Shown: piece after piece, positions 34,559 to 43,082 of the stretch
Position numbering within the stretch: position 1 is the first letter of the stretch
Layout of the letters: each line of letters starts with the position of its first letter
Origin: Sinomicrobium soli
GTDB lineage: Bacteria; Bacteroidota; Bacteroidia; Flavobacteriales; Flavobacteriaceae
DNA: 64,000 nt
NCBI RefSeq assembly: GCF_003285545.1
Contig: NZ_QLNV01000001.1
Coordinates: 417,374-481,373 of the forward strand
Reading direction: 5' to 3'
Translations under genes and position numbers: made by a program
The notes under the pieces: generated by a model
The model's input: the letters and a program-made list of their open reading frames with translations, nothing else
Database searches by the model: none
Told to the model about the DNA's origin: nothing

Positions 34559-35419
34559 TTATTTCCGGCTTTTAAAAACCGTAATACTGTTGCCGGTTTT
34601 GGATTTGAAAAAGCGACTGAAATATTCGGGATTGGCAAACCCCAGTTCGAAAGACACTTCTTTGGCACTTTTATCGGTATACAAAAACAATCTTCTGGCT
34701 TCCAGAACAATACGATCATGGATGATTTTGGAAGGGGACGGCTGCCCGTACAGGGCAAATAAATTGGACAGGGTCTTGGCCGATTTGTTCAGTGATTCTG
34801 CATAAAACCTTACTTCGTGCTGCTGCCGGAAATGAAGTTCCACCAAAAGGGCAAACCTGCGTATCAGGTCGAGCTTATGGTCTGCAAGGTCGTGACAGCT
34901 TTCGGTCTGGCTCTTGCCCAGCCTGGTTGTTTTTATAATAAGCCGTTTCAGCAGGCTGCGCAGCATCTCGCCCTTGAACCTGTCGCGTTCGCCGAATTCG
35001 TCGACCAGTGTGCTTTGGAGCTTTTCGAAATTTTCCGCTTCCTTAGCATTAAGGGTAATAAAAAACGGGGTGCGTATGCCGTAGAACAAAAAGCCTACGC
35101 ACCCCACTTCCTGGTCGTGATCGAGAATGCAGTAAAACTCCCGGTTGAATTTCCAGGCTACCAGTTGCGGAGGGTGTTCGAACCGGAAATGCTGATTGCC
35201 CATCAGCGGCAGGATTGCCTGTTCCGGAAAGGTATAAGGAATCTCATCGATCCATACCGTCTGCTCTTCTCCCTTGTTCCAGACAAAGGTATTGTAAGTG
35301 TTCAGGCTCTCCCGGATGCCATCGCCCTTAAGCGCTTCGGAATGACAGTACATCACAAATCGTCCTTCGGTTTTCTGTTCTGTAAAATCCAGTTGCATCT
35401 GTGTTCTATCAGAGATCAT
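34559..35419 (-). CDS. AraC-family transcriptional regulator
   Basis: A 286-residue regulator. An N-terminal cupin-like region (about 1-110) may sense a ligand. The C-terminal AraC DNA-binding domain covers about 185-286, with Y-A-E-S-L-N-K-S-A-K-T-L-S-N-L-F as the first helix-turn-helix and S-A-K-E-V-S-F-E-L-G-F-A-N-P-E-Y-F-S-R-F-F-K as the second. An in-frame ATG at 35398 would shorten it by seven residues. Next to it lie the ArsR/LLM pair and a peroxiredoxin-like gene, but nothing in the sequence shows its targets. Confidence 0.92.
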   Translation of the reverse strand: MISDRTQMQLDFTEQKTEGRFVMYCHSEALKGDGIRESLNTYNTFVWNKGEEQTVWIDEIPYTFPEQAILPLMGNQHFRFEHPPQLVAWKFNREFYCILDHDQEVGCVGFLFYGIRTPFFITLNAKEAENFEKLQSTLVDEFGERDRFKGEMLRSLLKRLIIKTTRLGKSQTESCHDLADHKLDLIRRFALLVELHFRQQHEVRFYAESLNKSAKTLSNLFALYGQPSPSKIIHDRIVLEARRLFLYTDKSAKEVSFELGFANPEYFSRFFKSKTGNSITVFKSRK

Positions 35420-35479
35420 GTTAAATAACTGCCTGTTTCACAAAGCCGCCGCAAACCGCAGCCGGTATAAATATACGCA

Positions 35480-36145
35480 TTACATGGCATCTTCTTTGGC
35501 AATAGCTCCCGCCACGGCAATCAGCAGCCCCGGACTTATCCGCTGCCGGAAATCGGGGTTGATATGTTCAAAACGGATCACTCCTTCGCGGTCGAGAATA
35601 AAAACAGAGGGAACGGGCAGTAATAACCCGGTATTTTTCCCGCCGCTACTTTCGGGTAAAAACCCATGGTATCCCTCAGGGGCCTGAAAGGCGATCCCGA
35701 ATGCCCTGGCCACTTTAAGGTCTGCATCAGACAACAGCGTATATTCCAGGGATTGTTTTCCCAGGGTTTCCGACAGCTTCCCGGGACTGTCCGTACTGAT
35801 GGCCAGTAACCGGTATCCCATTTTTTCCAGGGGCTCCATGGCTTCCTGCAAGCCGGATAACTGCCTGGTACAATAAGGGCACCAGCCTCCGCGGTAAAAA
35901 ACGAGCACAATGGGCCCGGAACTGATAAGGGCGTTGACATCCTGCATTTTTCCACCCGCATCCGGCAACTGGATGACGGGCACCTTTTCTCCGGTCAGCA
36001 ACGGACTTATATCCTGTGGCAGGGCCGGGGCCACAGCCATGTTATGCTCTGTGTCCTTCATCCCGGAAGTCATGTTTTGAGCCTGCAGGCCAAGCCCTGT
36101 CAGGCAGAAAGATAATGCGAACAATGTAATCTGAATGGTTTTCAT
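35480..36145 (-). CDS. Exported AhpC/TSA-type peroxiredoxin-like protein
   Basis: A 221-residue thioredoxin-fold protein with a cleavable signal peptide (to about residue 22, L-G-L-Q-A-Q). The active-site segment F-Y-R-G-G-W-C-P-Y-C carries Cys89 and Cys92, so it has a CxxC pair where 2-Cys peroxiredoxins have a single peroxidatic Cys with T/S-x-x-C. This fits the 'peroxiredoxin-like' AhpC/TSA branch with thiol-disulfide activity. It would act in the periplasm, perhaps in oxidative defence. It follows the spondin gene with a strong hairpin between them. Confidence 0.85.
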   Translation of the reverse strand: MKTIQITLFALSFCLTGLGLQAQNMTSGMKDTEHNMAVAPALPQDISPLLTGEKVPVIQLPDAGGKMQDVNALISSGPIVLVFYRGGWCPYCTRQLSGLQEAMEPLEKMGYRLLAISTDSPGKLSETLGKQSLEYTLLSDADLKVARAFGIAFQAPEGYHGFLPESSGGKNTGLLLPVPSVFILDREGVIRFEHINPDFRQRISPGLLIAVAGAIAKEDAM

Positions 36146-36164
36146 TTATGATGTGTTGTTTCAG

Positions 36165-36194
36165 GGAATGCCCGGTTTTATACCCGGGCATTCC
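36165..36194. terminator. Strong hairpin after the spondin gene
   Basis: An 11-bp perfect stem (GGAATGCCCGG with its complement) and an 8-nt loop, between the spondin stop and the peroxiredoxin start. There is no T-run, so it is an mRNA-stabilising or attenuating hairpin as easily as a terminator. Confidence 0.5.
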
Positions 36195-36206
36195 AGGTCA
36201 TTGTTA

Positions 36207-37511
36207 TTATTCAATGGTTACTTTAATAATCTGATCTACAGCCGGTAAGGTCGTAAAAGCATTAGGATTGGGGACCTCGGAAACCGGCTGGTTTTCAGGA
36301 ACTATCATTCCTCCGAGGTTCACCTGGGCAATACCTGCCCCGGGATACTGGTCTACCGCAGTACCATTATTGAACAAGCCTGTATGCGAAGAAATACTTC
36401 CTGTCTGCGTAGCGTCAATTTCTCCCCTGGTGGCAAAAAACCAGTCGTTGGAGAATCCGTACATCGTTGCAATTGCAATTTTGTCGCCGTCTGATACGCT
36501 CAGTACCTGAGAAACTTTACTCCCCGGAGTTCCGTCAATACGCGGGACCAGGACCTCCGTGTCTTCGGCGGGCAATACATAGACCGATTTTATACCTTCC
36601 ATGCCCTGCAGATAGCCTGCGAGGTCACTTGCATCGCCCGTTTGGGCCAGCTTGCTCAAACCGTGCCCCGGGTCGGGCTCATCAAGTTGATACACCGGGT
36701 TGGTTATGCCATTGTAAATGACCACCAGCACCGGGGAAAGCGGGGTGAATATCCCTGTCCTTTCCCCGATATAGGCAGACAAAACGGAATTGTCACCGGC
36801 TTCTGCTATATTCGTAATTCCGTTAACCGCAGCCATCCCGCTCTTGTATAAAGGCGCATCGTCCAGCAAATCGCCGCCCACTATATAAGAAACGGCCCAG
36901 ACCCCCGGGCTGAACGGGGTAGGATTGGCAGTATCACCGGAGGTATTGGTTACGGTAATGGTAAACACAGCATTACCTTCATAATGCAGTTCCACTTTCA
37001 TCAAGTCGGATGCGGGAACATAGGCATTTCCCTGGGCGTCCATCCCTGTGATCTCCACAATATTTTGCGGGGTTGATTCCACGGTCCCCGGATGCGTAAC
37101 ATCGGGGCCGGGCGCCTGGTTGATGCGCGTGCCGTTATCCCATAGCCTGACCTGACCGGAAACATCACCTTCCACCGGGGTCCCCTCATTGTCGTATAAT
37201 GCAATCCCCGGATTTTCAGGAGCAAAAAACAGGTCGTTGGACCAGCCGTACATGGTTGCAAAACTCAAAGCCTGCCCCTTCCCTGCCGAAAACCGGAAAC
37301 TGAACGATTCTCCCGGGAGATACACCGGGAGGTCTCCTGTATTCTCGAAGGTGCCGGACTGCACCAGGGGCTTTGCATCAAGTACGTTTTCTACGGTTAG
37401 GGTATAATCTGCCGGTACCGGCGCCTGGTCGTCGTCACTCTCACAGGACGTCAGGAACATCATGGAGGTAACTGTAAGCAATGCCGGAAACAGGGTTGTA
37501 TATCTTTTCAT
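36207..37511 (-). CDS. Spondin-domain lipoprotein, two repeats
   Basis: A 434-residue lipoprotein (lipobox M-F-L-T-S-C, then E-S-D-D-D). Two spondin_N-like units are visible: about 35-180 (Y-T-L-T-V-E-N-V, A-T-M-Y-G-W-S-N-D-L-F-F-A-P) and about 220-400 (I-A-T-M-Y-G-F-S-N-D-W-F-F-A-T), with N-N-G-T-x-x-D/N-Q-x-P-G in each. Bacterial spondin proteins of this kind are secreted or surface-attached, with unknown ligands. It sits just upstream of the peroxiredoxin-like gene and downstream of the lipid locus; whether it belongs to either is unclear. Confidence 0.85.
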   Translation of the reverse strand: MKRYTTLFPALLTVTSMMFLTSCESDDDQAPVPADYTLTVENVLDAKPLVQSGTFENTGDLPVYLPGESFSFRFSAGKGQALSFATMYGWSNDLFFAPENPGIALYDNEGTPVEGDVSGQVRLWDNGTRINQAPGPDVTHPGTVESTPQNIVEITGMDAQGNAYVPASDLMKVELHYEGNAVFTITVTNTSGDTANPTPFSPGVWAVSYIVGGDLLDDAPLYKSGMAAVNGITNIAEAGDNSVLSAYIGERTGIFTPLSPVLVVIYNGITNPVYQLDEPDPGHGLSKLAQTGDASDLAGYLQGMEGIKSVYVLPAEDTEVLVPRIDGTPGSKVSQVLSVSDGDKIAIATMYGFSNDWFFATRGEIDATQTGSISSHTGLFNNGTAVDQYPGAGIAQVNLGGMIVPENQPVSEVPNPNAFTTLPAVDQIIKVTIE

Positions 37512-37732
37512 TGTATAAGATGTTAGGTTATAAACTCATTTTTATATCGTGTATTTTCACTTTACAAAGATGAAGTTCCTTCCCCTTTCACCCCTTGAAG
37601 AAAGCACCCTGATACATGTACATATTTCCCGAAGAAAGTATTGATTCCCCTGTTTCTACTTGCTTCTGAACTGTTCCTCCCGGCTCCACAACATATTGAA
37701 GACCGGTATAAAAAATATACCCATATAATTTT

Positions 37733-38602
37733 TCATCGGTGTTTGTTCTTTTGACGCAGGTACTGTAATAATAATACCGGGGTATCTGTCTGAATAATAT
37801 TTACTTTTCTATCGAGTAGGATATCATACGCGCGAATATCATCCCGGGCCGCCTCATCGGTTTCTCCCAGGGCATTGGCAAAAACGGGAAGCCTGTAATC
37901 CCGTTGCACGGTTTCTATAAAACCAACCTCCCTGTCTACGGCAGAATTTCCGAGGTGAACAATATCCGGAAGTAACATTTCAAGGTGTTTTTTTGCCTTG
38001 GAATCGTGGTGGATTTTCGTCATTCGCAGCACCCCGGGCAATAATCGCTCTACCCGCTGAATTTTGTCATACTCACTGTCGTAGAAGAACACGGAGTTTA
38101 TGGCATCGCACTTTTTCACCACTGCCGTCACCTTTTTCAGGTCGCGGGTATTGACTTTCAGGTCGATGTCAAAAACTATTTTATCCTTTCCAAGATTAAG
38201 TGCTTCTTCCAGAGTGGGAATACTATGCCGGGTTATCTTACCCCGATCGTCCCTGAGTCGGAATGTCTTAAGTTCGGATAGACAGATCTTTTTGACCTTT
38301 CCGGAACCGGTAGAAATATGGTCGACCGTTTCATTGTGCATCAATACCGGGATGCCGTCTTTGCTTACCCTGACATCGACCTCCACGATATCCACCCCAT
38401 GTGCTATGGCATCGGTAATCGCCGCAAGGGAATTTTCCGGGTACCGGGTATGCATGGCGCGATGTGCCGCAACCAAAACGACCTCATTACCCGGATCGGT
38501 CAGGTGTTGCTTTACATAGGCAAAATCTGTAGAAGCCTGCTGGGCTGCCATAAACAAAGGCAGCATCCATACTATAAATAATATGTTTTTTCTCATTTCC
38601 AT
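37733..38602 (-). CDS. Glycerophosphodiester phosphodiesterase family protein
   Basis: A 289-residue secreted GDPD-fold enzyme, signal peptide to about residue 22 (M-A-A-Q-Q-A). Catalytic motifs are A-H-R-A-M-H-T-R-Y-P-E-N-S (His/Arg and Glu), D-I-V-E-V-D-V-R (metal-binding Glu/Asp) and P-V-L-M-H-N-E-T-V-D-H (second His). The family cleaves glycerophosphodiesters into glycerol-3-phosphate and an alcohol; related enzymes (sphingomyelinase D types) cut choline from sphingomyelin. Its start overlaps the ceramidase-like gene's end by 10 nt, so the two are translated together and probably act on the same lipid-derived substrate. Confidence 0.9.
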   Translation of the reverse strand: MEMRKNILFIVWMLPLFMAAQQASTDFAYVKQHLTDPGNEVVLVAAHRAMHTRYPENSLAAITDAIAHGVDIVEVDVRVSKDGIPVLMHNETVDHISTGSGKVKKICLSELKTFRLRDDRGKITRHSIPTLEEALNLGKDKIVFDIDLKVNTRDLKKVTAVVKKCDAINSVFFYDSEYDKIQRVERLLPGVLRMTKIHHDSKAKKHLEMLLPDIVHLGNSAVDREVGFIETVQRDYRLPVFANALGETDEAARDDIRAYDILLDRKVNIIQTDTPVLLLQYLRQKNKHR

Positions 38603-40155
38603 GTTTCTTTTATGATCCCGGAGAAAGATTGATATAATAACGGAGCCGTTTCGGGGCCGAGTGAGTTTTCTTCCCCGTAAGTGGACTTACGGTCGTTATA
38701 CAAATAAGGGGGATGTTCATCCCATTGACTTTTGGGGATGATATACCCTATAAAATCATTGGACAGTCCCACTACAAACTTATATTGATCAGTCATCAGG
38801 TTTCTTAAAGGAGGAGTTTGGGATGGCTCAGAAGCGCAGAAATCATTTCCCTGGGGAGCTTCCACGCCTCCGTTGACCAGCTCCGGGTAGATCTCCCCGG
38901 GCACGAAGAGAAAACCGGCCGGGCCGAATTGCCAGTACGCGATTTCGGAACGCATTTCAAAAAATCCTGAAAATCCCCGGTTGATCAGGCCTGTTGCTCC
39001 TGCCAGTCGAAAGTTACGATTGGCTACCGGAAGGGTAACAGACCTGGAAATAAGGAGCTGGGAGGTCTCTTCCAGATGTTTTGTCCACCCCTCCCTTAAC
39101 AATTTCAAAGCATGCAGGGCAATCCTTTCTCCCTGCGCCTTTGCCTTATCGAATGAAGCTCTTTTATAGAGGGTATCTCCGGCAATCCCCGGAATCCCGA
39201 ATCTTGGGGAAGTGTGCATCAGGCCGCCTATGGCCCCGTTGATATACATAGCAACACCTCCTGTACCAGCTTCGGCAAGACTGTCTTTGACATATACGCC
39301 GCTCTCTATACCCTGGCGTACGTAATGAGGAAAATCTGAGGTAATCCTGGTATTGCGGTTCCACAGGGTTTCCGGATGATTAGCCCAGGCGACAATAGTG
39401 CCCAGCACAGTACTGTCCTTTTGCCGTTTCCATTGCATTAAACGCAATCCGTTATCAAATACCCGTGGCTTACGGGAATCATCAACGAGATACCCAAGCG
39501 TATCCGTAGTATCCTGCACAAAAGTCACCCAGGCCCCTTCCTGCTTACCGGCAGCTTCAACAATCGCGGCTGTTGCGGCCGATATCACCTTTTGTTCATA
39601 ATCCTTGTCCACGCCTGAGCGATAGGCGGATTTTCCCCACAACCCGATAAGGTCGGGGGCTTCATGGGTATGGGTGCTTATTACGGCCACATAATCCAGA
39701 TGAATTTCTTCTGCTACTTTCTTCCGTATAGAAATCACCTGATCATTGAATAATCCGATGGCATCGAGTACGACCAGGCCTACCTGCTTTCCCCCCGAAT
39801 TCAATACCATCGCCCTTGCCCATAAGGTATCATGAATGGCCGTAGCAGGCCGGTTTTGCTGAAAACCGGCCATGTATACGGCATCGAACTTTCCGTTGTT
39901 ATTGCCATCTTCAAACCGTTCTCCCAGTCCGGGTTCATAGATTCCGTTCCCGTTGAGGTCCTTCCAGCTATCAGGCACTTCCGGATTTATTTCCTTTTTG
40001 GCAAATCCCGCACGGATAGTTGAGACCCCGGTTTCCCATTTTTTATCGTAAGTATAGCCCGGGTTGCGGTCTCTCATACCGTACCAGGCTATAAGGCCGC
40101 AAATAAGCACGGAAAACAACAATAGCGCAGCCAGGTATTTCAATAATTTCATCAT
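38593..40155 (-). CDS. Neutral/alkaline ceramidase-like hydrolase
   Basis: A 520-residue protein anchored by an N-terminal membrane segment (about 5-25). It follows the neutral ceramidase N-terminal domain: R-A-G-F-A-K-K-E-I-N-P at the start, S-T-H-T-H-E-A-P-D and W-A-N-H-P-E-T-L with zinc-binding His residues, and F-V-P-G-E-I-Y-P-E-L near the end. A calcium-loop-like D-L-N-G-N-G-I-Y-E ... D-G-N-N-N-G-K-F-D insert lies near residues 47-70. The usual nucleophile context (N-x-G-D-V-S-P-N) is replaced by N-G-A-I-G-G-L-M-H-T-S-P, and the C-terminal Ig-like domain is missing, so the substrate may differ from ceramide. It overlaps the phosphatase gene by 4 nt. Confidence 0.8.
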   Translation of the reverse strand: MMKLLKYLAALLLFSVLICGLIAWYGMRDRNPGYTYDKKWETGVSTIRAGFAKKEINPEVPDSWKDLNGNGIYEPGLGERFEDGNNNGKFDAVYMAGFQQNRPATAIHDTLWARAMVLNSGGKQVGLVVLDAIGLFNDQVISIRKKVAEEIHLDYVAVISTHTHEAPDLIGLWGKSAYRSGVDKDYEQKVISAATAAIVEAAGKQEGAWVTFVQDTTDTLGYLVDDSRKPRVFDNGLRLMQWKRQKDSTVLGTIVAWANHPETLWNRNTRITSDFPHYVRQGIESGVYVKDSLAEAGTGGVAMYINGAIGGLMHTSPRFGIPGIAGDTLYKRASFDKAKAQGERIALHALKLLREGWTKHLEETSQLLISRSVTLPVANRNFRLAGATGLINRGFSGFFEMRSEIAYWQFGPAGFLFVPGEIYPELVNGGVEAPQGNDFCASEPSQTPPLRNLMTDQYKFVVGLSNDFIGYIIPKSQWDEHPPYLYNDRKSTYGEENSLGPETAPLLYQSFSGIIKETWK

Positions 40156-41570
40156 TCGGAAATAAAATCTTTTTTCATCCGCTCGGGGGTCTGTGGTATT
40201 TTGTTGATCAGTTGTTTTTTACCGTTGCGTTTAACCAGTTCAAAGGCGTCATAGACCTTTCCCAAAGGAGTATAGGAAGTATAGGAAAGCCTATCCCCGT
40301 CTACCGTAATAATCTGGAACAGCTGGGTGTACTCTCCCCTTCTCTGCATCCAGTCGGCTTTCTCCGAATCGTACATTTTGGGCCCGCTCACCGATACGGC
40401 ATAGATCGTCCCGGTGTCGTCGGTTGCAGTGATCCCGCTCCCCAGGTTTTTAACCTCTCCACGGGCATAGGTATGATCATGCCCCGTAAGCACCAGGTCT
40501 ACCTTATGCTTGTCTATAATGGGTTTTAAGACAGTTTTCAGGTTTAAATTGTCTTCGCCGCGTTTTTTGGCAACCGACAAGACAGGATAATGCAGGAATA
40601 TTACCGACCATTTTTTCGGGCTATTGGTCAGGATGGAATCCAACCATTTCCCCTGTGCTTCTCTGGAATGCTCTTTATCGTCAAAAGACACAGCATCTAT
40701 AGAAATGACCCGGGTATTCTGGTAATCGACATAATAGCAGGTTTCCTTAATTTCTTCGAGTGGTCCGTTCTGTGGCAGGTTGAACTGCGGACGCCACAGC
40801 GAACTCAGGACTTCTTTCCGGTATTCGTGGTTACCGGGGGTCATGATCCCCGGTATGGTAGCGTGGATAAAACTACCTGCGTAAAACCACTCGCCCCACT
40901 CCAGGTTACTATCCCTGTCATTGACCAGGTCACCTGCATGCAACATAAAATTCACCTTCGGAAACCTGGTATACGAAGTCCGGATCACCCTGCTCCACAT
41001 GGATTTCAGTTCGTTCTGGGCATCGCCGAAATAAATAAAACTAAAGGTGTCATGGTCCCGGTCCGAAGCCGTGGTAGTCTGAAACCATTCACTCCACAAC
41101 CTGTCATCATCTCCTCCGTAACCTACGCGATACACATAAGTGGTAGCCGGACTCAGGTCATCGATTACCGCACTGTGATAATTGGCCTTGACCAAAGGTT
41201 CATTATGTTTTTCATTCTTGTTTTCAAAAACCTCGGTTTCGGCTCTTACGGTTCTCACCCCATCGAGCAAAAATTCAGGTCCGTCGGTTGCCACAGCCAC
41301 CTGTACAAAACCACTATCTATCTGCTGGTTGGTACGCCAGTTCACCGCGATGGATGATTCCGGGTGTTCTGTAAGATTAAGAATAATCCTGTCTGGCACT
41401 TTGCTGGGAAAAATAAGCTTATGGCTCCAGACGGTATCCTGGGCACTGTACGGGGTATGGTCATGCCCGGAGTGGGCATGAGGATGTGATCCGGCTGTTT
41501 TGTTGTCGGAGCAACCTATCAGAACGGTTACGGCCAGGTAAAAAAAGATATATGATATTTTCATTTTCAA
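40152..41570 (-). CDS. Purple-acid-phosphatase-like lipoprotein
   Basis: A 472-residue lipoprotein (lipobox V-L-I-G-C). A fibronectin-III-like domain (about 55-165, S-I-A-V-N-W-R-T-N-Q) precedes a metallophosphoesterase domain. The motifs are F-I-Y-F-G-D-A-Q, H-A-G-D-L-V-N, T-P-G-N-H-E-Y, L-H-Y-P-V and L-T-G-H-D-H-T-Y-A-R, giving the complete metal set of purple acid phosphatases. It is encoded 13 bp after SusD and overlaps the ceramidase-like gene, so it is central to this operon. It would release phosphate from a phosphomonoester at the cell surface or in the periplasm. Confidence 0.9.
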   Translation of the reverse strand: MKMKISYIFFYLAVTVLIGCSDNKTAGSHPHAHSGHDHTPYSAQDTVWSHKLIFPSKVPDRIILNLTEHPESSIAVNWRTNQQIDSGFVQVAVATDGPEFLLDGVRTVRAETEVFENKNEKHNEPLVKANYHSAVIDDLSPATTYVYRVGYGGDDDRLWSEWFQTTTASDRDHDTFSFIYFGDAQNELKSMWSRVIRTSYTRFPKVNFMLHAGDLVNDRDSNLEWGEWFYAGSFIHATIPGIMTPGNHEYRKEVLSSLWRPQFNLPQNGPLEEIKETCYYVDYQNTRVISIDAVSFDDKEHSREAQGKWLDSILTNSPKKWSVIFLHYPVLSVAKKRGEDNLNLKTVLKPIIDKHKVDLVLTGHDHTYARGEVKNLGSGITATDDTGTIYAVSVSGPKMYDSEKADWMQRRGEYTQLFQIITVDGDRLSYTSYTPLGKVYDAFELVKRNGKKQLINKIPQTPERMKKDFISE

Positions 41571-41583
41571 ACTTGTTTTTATG

Positions 41584-43071
41584 TTATTTCAATAGCCACA
41601 TTTTTTCATAGTTACTATCATCCGACCAGCCCTGGTCTTCAATAGCCTGATCATAATTTTCAGCATTATAGCTGGCTTCATCGGAAGGATAAGGCATTCT
41701 GTATGGTATTTCGTCACGGATGGAAAGATCCCCGAAAGGAAAAACAGGATACCCGGTCCGCCGGTGATCAAACCAGGTTTCCGATCCGCCCACAAACAGC
41801 ATACTCACCCATTTTTGAGCGAGGATCTGCTCCAGGCTGCCGTTGTAAGCCACAAGAGACTGGGTGTAATAACCGGTTGCTTCCGCTTCGGCATCCACCT
41901 GGTATTGCGACATGGAAGTGCGGATCCCTTCGAGATAGAGTTCCCTGGCTGATGCTCCGTCATAGTTGAGCTTGTGTATCTCTACCAGTTCGGCAAGGAT
42001 AAAATAAGTTTCACAGGCCGGAAAGACTACCGCATTAAACAGGGGGTTGCTGTCATCGTGAAATACACTGCTGAACTCAGAATAGTTGCTGGACTCGTAA
42101 TTGAGATGATTGGTGGTCCCGTTGTAGTTTGTAGCCCCGAAAATCGCCAGGGGTAATCCCACGTATTCATTATTATCCACAGTCCCGGCCTCCGGATTAG
42201 CCACCGGACGGACCCAGACCGGCAACCTGGGGTCATTCCTTTCGAGCAGGAAATCCACAAATACCTTGCTCGGTCTCCTGTCATAAAAATCACCGTCATA
42301 GGACCCAAGCGGGGAAGAGTCTGTTTTTCTCACACCGAGATACGGCAGAAAAGCATTGTCCTCATTAGACAAAATAAGCGGATACCTGTCGTTATTATTA
42401 AGGATCATCTGTATGGTATCAAAGGTTTTTTCATCTTTTTGAGAAATCCGTAACAGGTAACGAAGATGCAGTGAATTGGCCAGCTTTCTCCATTGGAGCA
42501 CATCTCCTTCAAACATGGGGTCGAAAGCAGCGTAAAGCGATAAACGCCCATCTTCCTGCAGAAGGGTATTGGCCCTGTCGAAATATCCGAGTATGGCTTG
42601 GTATATATCTTCCTGCCTGCTGTAGGCGGAAGTATAATTTTCTTCGCCGGCCCCGAAAGCGGTTTCAAAAGGAACATCACCAAAAGTGTCGGTAAGTATA
42701 CCGAACAGATATCCTTTCATGATAAGCCCGATGGCTTCGAGATGTGTATCCTCTTCTGCTCTTGCCTGTCGTAAAAGGTCTTCATTATTGATCAGGTTAT
42801 TAAAAGCAAACCCCCAGCTTTCGGAATCCCATCTGTAAGTATCGTCTCCATTATGAATAACCCGGGTAACATATCGCGAAGGGATTCCCATGACCCCACC
42901 CACATTCTCTTCGGTAAGGTTATACGCCGTATTTACAATAACCGAACTCATTAAATAGGCAGCATCTACATTTACCGGATCATTCGGATTGGTATTGATC
43001 TCTTCGAAATTATCGGTACATCTGGCCAGGCCCAACAGGGTTACGGCCAGAAATAAACTCTTTTTCAGCAT
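41584..43071 (-). CDS. SusD-like_2 family lipoprotein
   Basis: A 495-residue lipoprotein (G-L-A-R-C lipobox) of the shorter SusD/RagB branch. The early N-T-N-P-N-D-P segment (about residues 26-32), L-A-N-S-L-H-L-R-Y-L-L-R-I-S and the helix Y-F-I-L-A-E-L-V-E-I are its signatures, and the ending E-K-M-W-L-L-K is typical. This branch is often found next to SusC proteins that import non-glycan nutrients such as peptides or lipids, which agrees with the phosphatase, ceramidase and phosphodiesterase genes that follow. Confidence 0.93.
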   Translation of the reverse strand: MLKKSLFLAVTLLGLARCTDNFEEINTNPNDPVNVDAAYLMSSVIVNTAYNLTEENVGGVMGIPSRYVTRVIHNGDDTYRWDSESWGFAFNNLINNEDLLRQARAEEDTHLEAIGLIMKGYLFGILTDTFGDVPFETAFGAGEENYTSAYSRQEDIYQAILGYFDRANTLLQEDGRLSLYAAFDPMFEGDVLQWRKLANSLHLRYLLRISQKDEKTFDTIQMILNNNDRYPLILSNEDNAFLPYLGVRKTDSSPLGSYDGDFYDRRPSKVFVDFLLERNDPRLPVWVRPVANPEAGTVDNNEYVGLPLAIFGATNYNGTTNHLNYESSNYSEFSSVFHDDSNPLFNAVVFPACETYFILAELVEIHKLNYDGASARELYLEGIRTSMSQYQVDAEAEATGYYTQSLVAYNGSLEQILAQKWVSMLFVGGSETWFDHRRTGYPVFPFGDLSIRDEIPYRMPYPSDEASYNAENYDQAIEDQGWSDDSNYEKMWLLK

Positions 43072-43082
43072 AGTTGGACAAT

